In this document: piece by piece, positions 45,662 through 57,600 of the stretch
How positions within the stretch are numbered: position 1 is the stretch's first letter
How the letters are laid out: every line of letters begins with the position of its first letter
NCBI RefSeq assembly: GCF_036711975.1
Contig: NC_091976.1
Span: 31,062,001-31,126,000, forward strand
Reading direction: 5' to 3'
Source: Onthophagus taurus
Lineage: Eukaryota > Arthropoda > Insecta > Coleoptera > Scarabaeidae
DNA length: 64,000 nt
Notes under the pieces: generated by a model
Seen by the model: only the letters and a program-made list of their open reading frames with translations
Database searches by the model: none
Told to the model about the DNA's origin: nothing
Translations under genes and position numbers: made by a program

Positions 45662-48600
45662 TCAACCGCCATCAGGCGTCGAAACGTCACCGTCGTTAAT
45701 GCGTCGCGGAACGTCACTAACCAATGCACTCTCGCTATCACTTGCACTAATATATTGTCGAGAGACTCCTTCGTTATTGTCATTGCAATTGTCGCTATAG
45801 CTGCAACAAAGGCTTCCGTCCTAAAAGAACAAAACAACAAAATGCAACATTAGTTCTATCTCAATGCATCATCGAAAACTAATTTTTGTTTCAAACACAA
45901 CTCGGTGCCAATTGTGTGAAAGAAATCTCGGAAAAATTAAATAAAAAGATGTGCTAAAGTTTTTTGTATTGGTATATCAAAAGTAACGTGCCAAAAACCT
46001 ACAAAAAATTGATTGGTGTGTGTCAAAATCGATGTAAAATATGATCAGGTTACTTGGCAAAAACGAAAAAATTAGGAAAATTAATATGGACACTTTTCAA
46101 AAGCTTTCAAAGATTTTGAAATATGGAAAAAGATAATTGGTGTAATTCAAAATGGTTCCAATCGATTAAAAACATCGTAAGGATACTTAGGAGGTGTAAA
46201 AGAATAAAAAAAAATTATTTTGACGTATTTAAAAAAGGTTTCAAAGATACCATGACATATAAAAGTTATTTGGTCAGTGTAAAAATGGTGGTATTCGATT
46301 GAGATTGTGTTTAGGTTGCTTGAGAAAAACGAAAAAAGTTAGAAAAATTAATGTGGACACTTTCCAGAAACTTTCAAAGATTTTGGAATATGAAAAAAGC
46401 TAATTGGTGTAATTCAAAATGGTTCTAATCGATTAAAAACATCGTAAGGATACTTGGGGAGTGTAATAGTATAAAAAAAAATGTTATTGATGCATTTAAA
46501 AAAGGTTTCAAAGATACCATGACATATAAAAATTATTTGGTCAGTGTAAAAATGGTGGTATTCGATTGAGATTATGTTTAGGTTGCTTGAGAAAAACGAA
46601 AAAAGTTTGAAAAATTAATGTGGACACTTTCCAGAAACTTTCAAAGATTTTGGAATATGAAAAAAGCTAATTGGTGTAATTCAAAATAGTTCTAATCGAT
46701 TAAAAACATCGTAAGGATACTTGGGGAGTGTAATAGTATAAAAAAAAATGTTTTTGATGTATTTAAAAAAAGGTTTCAAAGATACCATGACATATAAAAA
46801 TTATTTGGTCAATGTAAAAATTGTGGTAATCGATTGAAATTGTGTTTAGGTTGCTTGACAAAAACGAAAAAAGTTTGAAAAATTAATTTGGACACTTTCC
46901 AGAAGCTTTCCAAGATTTTGGAATATGAAAAAAGCTAATTGGTGTAATTCAAAATAGTTCTAATCGATTAAAAACATCGTAAGGATACTTGGGGAGTGTA
47001 ATAGTATAAAAAAAAATGTTTTTGATGTATTTAAAAAAGGTTTCAAAGATACCATGACATATAAAAATTATTTGGTCAATGTAAAAATTGTGGTAATCGA
47101 TTGAAATTGTGTTTAGGTTGCTTGAGAAAAACGAAAAAAGTTACAAAAATTAATATGGACACTTTACCAGAAGATTTCAAAGATTTTGGAATATGAAAAA
47201 AGCTAATTGGTGTAATTCAAAATGGTTCTAATCGATTAAAAATATCGTAAGGATACTTGGGGAGTGTAATAGTATAAAAAAAATGTTTTTGATGTATTTA
47301 AAAAAGGTTTCAAAGATACCATGACATATAAAAATTATTTGGTCAGTGTAAAAATTGTGGTAATCGATTGAAATTGTGTTTAGGTTGCTTGAGAAAATCG
47401 AAAAAAGTTAGAAAAATTAATATGGAGACTTTCCAGAAGATTTCAAAGATTTAGGAATATGAAAAAAACAATTGGTGTAATTCAAAATGGTTCTAATCGA
47501 TTAAAAACATCGTAAGGATACTTAGGAGGTGTAAAAGAATAAAAAAAAATTATTTTGATGTATTTAAAAAAGGTTTCAAAGATACCACGACACATAAAAA
47601 ATATTTGGTCAGTGTAAAAATTGTGGTAATCGATTGAAATTGTGTTTAGGTTGCTTGAGAAAAACGAAAAAAGTTAGAAAAATTAATATGGACATTTTCC
47701 AGAAGGTTACCAAGATTTTGGAATATGAAAAAAGCTAATAGGTGTAATTCAAAATAGTTCTAATCGATTAAAAACATCGTAAGGATACTTGGGGAGTGTA
47801 ATAGTATAAAAAAAAATGTTTTTGATGTATTTAAAAAAGGTTTCAAAGATACCACGACATATAAAAACTATTTGGTCAGTGTAAAAATTGTGGTATTCGA
47901 TTGAAATTGTGTTTAGGTTGCTTGAGAAAAACGAAAAAAGTTACAAAAATTAATATGGACACTTTACCAGAAGATTTCAAAGATTTTGGAATATGAAAAA
48001 AGCTAATTGGTGTAATTCAAAATGGTTCTAATCGATTAAAAATATCGTAAGGATACTTAGGGGGAGCAAAAGAATAAAAAAAATTATTTTGATGTATTTA
48101 AAAAAGGTTACAAAGATACCACGACATATAAAAATTATTTGGTCAGTGTAAAAATTGTGGTAATCGATTGAAATTGTATTTAGGTTGCTTGAGAAAAACG
48201 AAAAAAGTTAGAAAAATTAATATGGATAATTTCCAGAAAGTTTCCAAGATTTTGGAATATGAAAAAAGCTAATTGGTGTAATTCAAAATGGTTTTAATCG
48301 ATTAAAAACATCGTAAGGATACTTTGATGTATTTATAAAGGTGTTTTTTTAAAAAATAAACAATGTTTATACTCCAATATATTTTATAAATTTATTAACT
48401 CTACCGGTTTCGGCCTAGACCATCGTCAGGAGTCTTGTTGTATAAGGTTGAGGTTAGGAATTATATGTTTCACTCGACACATCTGCTACATCCCTATTCT
48501 CGTTTCTAAGTTTAGTCTATTAATGATATATCAAAATTTGAATGTAAATTAGAATGTGTTTCCTAACCTCAACCTTATACAACGAGACTCCTGACGATGG

Positions 48601-51600
48601 TCTACGCCGAAACCGGTAGAGTTAATAAATTTATAAAATATATTGAAGTATAAAAATTGTTTATTTTTTTAAAAAACAGATACAATATACTGTAATAATA
48701 TCACTTATGATAGCATTAAGAGGTAGCGTTAATATCAAAAAGAAATAATAAAAAGTCATGAAAAAAAAACATAATAGTAAATAAACATTAAAAAGTGTTA
48801 AGTCGAATTTTCGAATTAAGTTAATTTTTTAATTATTTAAAAATTGTGTCTTGATAAAAAAATAAACGATCATCACAATATTTAAAAATTGTGTTTTGGT
48901 AAAAAAATAAACGATCATCACAATACCAATATGGATGAAAACCCATTTACCTATTATTTATAAAGGGTTTCAAAGATACCATGACGTATATTATTTGGTG
49001 AGTGTAAAAATGGTTCTAATCGATTGAAATTGTGCTTAGGTTACTTGGAGAAAACGAAAAAAGTAAAAAAAATTAATATTGACACTTTCCAGAAGCTTTC
49101 AAAGATTTTGGAACATAGAAAAAGCTAATTGGTGTAATTCAAAATGATTCTAATCGATTAAAAACATCGTAAGGATACTTAGGAAGTGTTAAAAATTAAC
49201 AAAAATATTTTTGATGTATTTACAAAGGGATTTAAAGATACCACGACATATAAAAATTATTTGGTGAGCATTAACATAGTTCTAATCGATTGAAATTGTG
49301 TTCAGGTTACTTGATAAAAATGAAAAAAGTAAGAAAAATTAATATGGACACTTTCCAGAAGCTTTCAAAGATTTTGGAATATGGAAAAAGCTAATTGGTG
49401 TAATTCAAAATGGTTCTAATCGACTAAAAACATCGTAAGGATACTTAGGGAGTGTTAAAAATTAACAAAAATAATTTTGATGCATTTACAAAGGGTTTCA
49501 AAGATACCATGACATATAAAAATTATTTGGTGAGTGTAAAAATGATTCTAATAGATTGAAATTGTGTTCAGGTTGCTTCACAAAAACAAAAGAAGGCGTA
49601 AAAATTAATATGGACACATTCCAGAAATGTTCAAAGATTTTAGAATATTGAAAAAAGCTAATTGGTGTAATTCATAATGGTTGTAATCGATTAAAAACAT
49701 CGTAAGGAAACTTAGGGAGTGTTAAAGAATAAAAAAAAATATTTTTGATGTATTTAGAGAGGATTTCAAAGATACCATGACATATGAAAATTATTTGGTG
49801 AGTGTAAAAATGGTTCTAATCGATTGAAATTGTGTTCAGGTTGCTTCATGAAAGCGAAAAAAGTTACAAAAATTTATATAGACACTTTCCAAAAGCTTTC
49901 AAAGATTTTGGAATATGAAAAAAGCTAATTGGTGTAATTTAAAATGGGTCTAATCGATTACAAACATCTTAAGGATACTTAGAAGGTGTGAAAGAATAAA
50001 AAAAAAATTTGTATATATTTAGAAAGGGTTTTAATTAATATAAAAATTATTTGATGAGTGTAAAAATGGTTCTAATCGATTGAAATTGGTTTCAGGTTGC
50101 TTCACAAAAACAAAAGAAGGCGTAAAAATTAATATGGACACATTCCAGAAATTTTCAAAGATTTTAGAATATGGAAAAAGCTAATTGGTGTAATTCAAAA
50201 TGGTTCTAATAGATTATAAACATCATAAGGATACTTAGGAAGTGTGAAAGAATACAAAAAATATTTTTGATCTATTTAGAGAGGGTTTTAAAGATACCAT
50301 GACATATGAAAATTATTTGGTGAGTGTAAAAATGGTTCTAATCGATTGAAATTGTGTTCAGGTTGCTTCATGAAAACGGAAAAAGTTATAAAAATGTATA
50401 TGGACACTTTCCAGAAATTTTCAAAGATTTTAGAATATGGAGAAACCTAATTGGTATAATTCAAAATGGTTCTAATAGATTATAAACACCATAAAGATAC
50501 TTAGGGGGTGTGAAAGAATAAAAAAAATATGTTTGATGTTTCAAAGATACCATGACATATAAAAATTATTTGGTAAGTGTAAAAATGAACATAAAAATTA
50601 ATATGAACTTTCCAAAAGTTTTCAAAGACTTTGGAATATGGAAAAAGCTAATTAGTGTAATTCAAAACGGTTTTAATTGAATGAAAACATTCTTAGGATA
50701 CTTAACAATGATGAAAAAATTAAGTTTCATGTTTTTTGAAGGTATTTTAAAGCTACCAAGTCACAGAAAAACCGATAAATACCTAGGCTAAGCTAAAAAG
50801 CTTTGCCTGATTAAGGCGAGATCGCTTTTACAGGCTTTTTGATTGTAATTTAGCACAAAACTTTTGATACACCTGATATACAGAAAATTTCAAATTTTTC
50901 TGACAACTGTAAAGATTCAAAATCATTTTGAAATGTTCCGTATATTTTACCTTAAATCATTTAAACAAAAATATTAAAGATTTATAACAATTTTAGAAAG
51001 ATTAAAGTCTAATTAATTTTAATATTTTTGCGAAATGACAATTATAAGGACTAACATGTTGGGTTAAAATTTGTCACCACACTGGAATAATAAATAAAAA
51101 AACCGCTTAGCGATCGTAAATACTTTTAAAAATAAAATAAAAAGTGTGCGTCCCCACAAATTAATAAAAGAAGATAAACAATTTTTTCAAGAAAATAAAA
51201 TCTAACGTGTGTAAGCATGCTGCATTCGTTCATCCAATTCTCGAAAGGAGGAAAGAACGTTTAAACGAAACGATAGAGATAAAAAGAAAATCATGCACTA
51301 AGAGGTCAAGATCAAAAGAGCGATACACATCTGTAGAGTGCTTGTGTTGAAGAGTAAAAAAATTAGAACGAGATTTAGGGGGGCAGGATCGCTCACTACT
51401 ACAAAATGATATAAATAGTAACGATAATAATACGTAGTCAGGCAGCAGGCACTACTAAAGGTGTGTATTGTTATTTTATCTCTCTCGTCTTTGCTCTTTT
51501 TTTTGAGATTTGAGTGTAGTTAGAGTGATGTGTTTACCGATGCACACAACACGCGACATTGCTCACCAGATGGGCGCAGAACGGCACCTGCAAGGGAATT

Positions 51601-54600
51601 TAGTGTTAATTGTTAGTAGTAGCCTAGCCGCGGATCTGCCAGTCTCTAGCACTACATTTCGCTAGCCATGCTATATACGATAGATTCGGTTCGATGGAAA
51701 CTAAAAAAACAACAAACATTTCAGCTCAACATTTTTTTCCTCAACTATAACTCCGAAATATTTGTTTAAAATTTTAGTGAAATATGACATTCTAATGATC
51801 CGAATTTAATAAAAACAAATAGAAAAATAAAACCAGCCACACCGAAGGCGCTAAATAGTTAAAAAATCATAATAATCGCGTAATTGAATTTCTTATTAGT
51901 TATCTGATTAAGATAAATATTGCAGCAAAGAGGTGGGGATGAGCACCGTACCTTACAGAAATCACCATCGAATCTTTAACGGCGTTTATCTTCAATTACT
52001 TACCTTACAGTCGCATGACACGCACGGGTCATCTGGATTCAAGATTTGTGCGCCCGAATTATACTGCTTCCCGTGGTAAAAACACGGTCGACCAGATGCC
52101 GCTAAAGACACGTTCCCCAAGGAACAAAGATCGAAGTCATCGCAATGTGGGCAACAGTCTGAATCACCTTTAATGGGATTCTTGCATGGAAGAGGAGGAC
52201 ACTTCATATCCCAACAGTCGATTTCACCTCTTTCACATTCGCAATGTTGGCAATCGTACGACCAATGTTCTCCGTGTCGAAAAATTACATTTGAAAGCTT
52301 TTGATGGCGACATCCTAATTTAGGATTACACTGCGGACAACATTCGTTCGTTTCACTTCCGGGTAACGAACAGTTACACGCAGGTTCTTCGCACGTTACT
52401 ACTCCATAATTGCACGAACACCTAGTGCATGGTTTATCTTCCGGAATTACGTATTGATCATGATTAATTTCTTGGCCTTTATAGATACAATTTAGGCAGT
52501 CTTTTGCTTGATCGGGGCAAACACAAAAGAAACCACCGTTTGAGTTTCTGCATTGAGCAGTTGGGTGGCAAGTATGTTCTCCTGATTGACACTCATCCAC
52601 ATCTAAAAATTATTTATGAATTACTTATGAATTAATTTTTTTGGTTTAATTTACCTTGGCAATATTCTCCTAACGCGTTATTTTCAACTGGGCTAAAATA
52701 CCCAGGTTTACATTGACAATAATACCACCCAATCATATTTACACAAACTGAGGATCCTTTACAACCGTGAGTGTTTGTTGCGCACTCATTAACATCTTTT
52801 TCGCAACTCCTTCCTGTGTATCCATGCCTGCACAAACACTTCCCCGGTCGTACACAAGTTCCTCCATTAAGACAACCTTGAAGACAAACCGCTAAAACAA
52901 ATTTTTAATTAAATCAAATTTATGCATTCAAATTAATTCTTACGTCTACAATTTCTTCCATCGCCGATATAACCATCCCTACAAACGCAATGGTAGCTCC
53001 CTTGGGTGTTAATACAATTTGCGTTGACGTCGCATTCGTGTTTCCCCGAACTGCATTCGTCCAATTCTGCGCAATTGAATTTGTCCACCCTCTTGTATCC
53101 CGGAAGACATTCGCATTCATACGACCCTATGATATTGACGCATTTCGTGTTAAGATGACAGTGATGACCGTGAAGACCTCCTTCCTCTAGACACTCGTCG
53201 ATGTCTACATGAATAAAGAAACGTTAAAGGACATGTTGGAAATGGGCCAGATCACGAATGATTTATTATACCCTCGCATTTATAGCCGTCTCCTTGAAAG
53301 CCAACATTGCAGTGACAAGCATGAGTTGTCATTAAATTTCGACATGTAGCGTTAGCATGGCAAAAGTCTCCTTTAGCACAATAATCCACTCCTTTGGTGG
53401 TGCAAGCGAACAGAAAGGGGTTAGTTGTTAGTTAATATGCGTTAATATGTTAGATGAAATTTTAGTTAAGCTCAAAAAAAAAATTTGGTGTAATTAAATA
53501 CCTTGGCATGCTTTGCAACATTCATCTCTTCTACTGAATTGTTCTTCTGGTGGACAGGGTAATGGTGGACAAGTGTTCGGGTCTATCTTCGTACAGTTCA
53601 TATTTCCGTTGTTGCAAATACATCCGGTACAAGGTTTTAAGGGAACGTAAACGCCATCGTCGTAGAATTTACCTAACATGTAACATTTTTCTGGAAAAAT
53701 AAAAATTGATTTAATTAATTTTATTGCAAAATCGATTCAAATTCTTACTTAAACAGGTTTGGCAGCAGGAACCGTTAAGTGTTACTGGATATTTGCAATC
53801 TGCAGGCGGACACTCTGTTGGTCGACATTTTACTTCACCATGCTGTAAGATTAAAAACAAACATAAATTTTTGGAGTCATAAAAAACTTTGTGTCTTGTG
53901 CAAGGGTGCGATAAGATTGGGTTGGAAGATAAATTATTACTTTTATTAGGGTGGAATAATAATGACAGAATACTAACCACGCAAGTGCAGTGGTCACAGC
54001 CCTCCTTCCATGTTTCTCCGTCGACATGAATGGTCCCGTTGCGTAGGCAGGACTTCTGGCAGTCGCACTCTTCCACCCTACTGATACGCCCCTCCGCTGC
54101 TACCAACTGCAAATCACACAATTATATACAATCAAAAAATTGTACTGAACGCTTAAGGGACGTTACATGGTAGTCCATATACCCTTTCGGAAAGCTCCGT
54201 TAGTCTCCGTCGTAGCTCCACCACCGTATCCTGTAGTAAGCTGAATTGTCCGCAAGTTGGGCACGAACCATCCGCAGCTGGGCACGCCGTCAAGTAGCTT
54301 AGAGGACCTGTTATCACCCGCACCTCCTGCATGGCACCCTGCAACACCCGCACAACTTAAAACCATTTATTAGCCATTTACCACCGTATTTCGCTTATTA
54401 GTAATTAGGTCGGTTAGGTCAATACGGGGTTGGTAAGACTGGAATTAAAAATTAAAAGATACTTTAATACAAACACACAGGAAAAAATGATGAAAAGGAA
54501 AAAATTATGATATGGAAAATATAACAAGAAGGATAAAGTCGAGAGAACCCCTCTCACCTTGAAGGAGAAGAGATTGTAGCGTTGGCCAACCCATAGCTGG

Positions 54601-57600
54601 GTATCGGAAAAGTTCTTGGCCAAAACGCCTGGACGTAGCAGACGCTTATAAAGCGACTTGCAGTCCACGAAGAGTTGGACCTGCCAACCCGACACGGACA
54701 CAACCACTTGGTGCCACTCGTTGTCCGCGAGCCGATACGGAAATGTCTCCACGTACACTTTCGAGTCCACTGCCGATGTGTAATGGAACCGAATCTCATT
54801 TTTTCGCCCGCTCGATTGCAATTCCAAGTAACGGTTGTCGCCGCGCGCGAAACTCACTATAGCACCCACATTTTGCACTTCTTGACGCACATACGCCGAA
54901 ATCGTAAATTCGTTTGAATCCTGCAGCAAATTCACAATCTTCTTCAAAGCACTAGACGGTAGCTTTAACTCCCGGTCGTTTCCTAAAACAATAAAAACAT
55001 TTCAATATCACTTATTTCAACATGCATATTTATTCAGACTAATTTAAGTAGTCCCCAACGATTTATGGTGTAGATCATAGAATTGAAAAAGAATTACATT
55101 TATTTTTATGGCAATGTTTTTCTGTTTAGAATAAAATTATCGTACTGCTTTAGCCATGCATAAGATTACTATTATGCCAACTCCTGCCATTTGAAGATGC
55201 ATTCGTATAGACTTGGAATGTTTGAGATTGCTGTCCCACGACGTGACTGCCATAGCTTGGTGATTTCAAGTCAAAAATGTCTAATGAACATACACCCAAA
55301 ACGTTATCATAACCGAGCTACAAGCATTTGAAATTTTAAATAAGTAGTAGTAGACCATTTAAAAAGAAACAGCTTTATTGAATTAGTTGCTCAAAATGTC
55401 CACTCAGTTGCTGTATACATAGTCTAGCTCTTCTTAGAATTGCAGTGGTAGCTCTGCTAACAGTCTAAAGATCAGCACGAATAGTTTCTGCAGCATCCAT
55501 AATTCTAGCTACTAGTTGTTCTCTGTTTTTAATATTTTCTGCATAAACTAAACTTTTCAGTCTTCCCCAATACTTCAAAGTTTATCAAAGCACATCTTTA
55601 ATTTATGATTCTTCTTTTTTGCATAGTAGCTTCTCTGGCAGAATGGACCACTTATGCCCTTGGACCCCTGACAGTTTTGTGATTGGCCATACTATAGACA
55701 GGTATTGTAGAGTTGTGTTAGCTCTTAAGTTATTGGCTCCCCATCACGTTTTAGTACTTAAATTGGAATGTTATCTGGTCCCCGCATATTGTGCTCTAGT
55801 TGTATAAAAATTTTCTCTAACTTCTATTTATGTAATTTGTTTTAGATCTAAACAATATCACCTTTGGAGTGGTTATGGATTGCCATTTAATGGTGTAGAG
55901 GCAGCAAGTCACATTCCAGTGGAACACCTCAGATTGATAATCTTTGAGGAAGAATGGCAGAACACGAATAGCGTCAAATAACAATAATAAAATTTATTTG
56001 TCGCAAAGAAATGTGCGTACAATAGTGAACAATACAAGAAAATCATAATAATATTCAATAAAAAAATGCAATTTAAGTGTTCCTCTATTGAGTAGAAGGA
56101 GTATTGTAGTAACAATCGCTTCACTTTCCTTCTGAAGATGGGCAATGACAACTCAGAATAGGTTGGTGGCAATTTATTATATAATTTGATGCACATATAA
56201 TTAGTGCTTTGTTTTGCTCTTTTGATGCGATGTTGTGGAATGACGATCCTGTTCTTCTGCCTAGTGTCATGTTGGTGGATATCACTATGAGATGAATATC
56301 TCATTTTGTTCTTATGCAGAAGGGTAACTCTAGGGACACCAGTATGTAGACGCTAGGGACAGTAAATATTTGCATCGCTTTAAATATGCTTCTGCAGCGA
56401 ATGTTTCCAGAATTCAACACCAAGATTTCCGATCAATGTCCCATCACTAAATATCATCGTAGATCTCAAACCTAACATATAAATACCAAACCTAACATAA
56501 ATGTCATTCCCAAACTTCGTTTCTGTAACTCATCGTCATTATCAGTCCATAATATTATCCATAAGAATGAACCTCCGACAATGTTGAGAATATCTCAAGA
56601 TTAATCTTCCTTAATTCCTTTCCATTATCATCTCTGACATCATTGAATATATTTCCGACGTCATTTTAAGATTGTCTTTACTCATTCTCAAGATTAATAA
56701 CATCTCTTTCGGTTAACTGGAACCTCCCTCAATATAGTTCCAAATTCTTCCAAATTCCTTTTTCAATATTCTTGGATAAAGTAGAATCCAATTAATTTGT
56801 TTATAAAATGAAGGCGATAAAAAGTATGTATTTTCGTTTTCACTACCGACCGGTGGGAAATATTTTGTATTGGCTTCTTCTGACACAATGTCAAAAGCAA
56901 TCTAAATCTCCACATCTAAGTACGTATCTCGCGGTCCTGCACACACCAAAGCTCTAAGGGCTTCTTTTTGCTGGATTAAGAGCTTGGAAGTTCAATGCCA
57001 TATTGAAGTATGGAATTAAAGTGGCTGAAGTAGGCGGTTCTAGCAGCTTCATGGGTTGAGATAATCCTTATTCTTCTGATGAGGTAGGTTGCTGTGGCTA
57101 ATTTTTTTGTAACGTATTCTATATGTGAATTCCATTTCAGGTGGGAATCTATGTTAAGACCAAGGAATTTAAGCTTATGTCCAGTATCTGGCTCTCTATT
57201 GGTAAGTATGAGTGATTGCGTCTTTTTTCCATTCAGTCTTAGCTTATTGCTGACGAACCACTCTTTCACTTCCAGCTCGACTTCTTCGGATCTTCCGAGA
57301 AATTCCTCTAGATGTCACCAACAGCGAAGTATCATCAGCGAAAAGGCACGTCAAATCAGCCGTTAAGTTTTGTGGTAAGTCATTGATATAAATCAGGAAT
57401 TGGCATCTGGATGCCAATCTCACAAAGATAATTCAAAGTCATCTGGAGTTGGACCATCATAGTCACTACTGGTGTCTAATTTCTAGAATTCGTTTTTAAT
57501 TACCGTCCAAATGGTTTTGGAACGATTGTCGCTATTTTGTATAAAGTTGGAAAGAGTATTGTATCGCTTGTAAATTTCCATGTGTTCTGGCAAGTTCACA

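Larger units (their letters stand above)
48344..48675. mobile_element. Foldback element with two hammerhead-like motifs
   Basis: Inverted arms of about 130 bp share 'aactctaccggtttcgg' and 'taaggttgaggttaggaa' and enclose a centre of about 70 bp. The element splits the 267-bp satellite. Each arm carries the motif cctgacgatggtcta...ccgaaaccggtagag. No protein is encoded. Confidence 0.85.

Noticed and set aside
45485..45853. 122-codon plus-strand frame with a hydrophobic start
   Set aside because: It overlaps the last NELL exon in antisense; the minus strand has splice sites, cysteine-pattern continuity and the right phase.
52990..53190. Plus-strand frame over the EGF exons
   Set aside because: It is a shadow of the NELL EGF domains on the opposite strand; cysteine spacing exists only on the minus strand.
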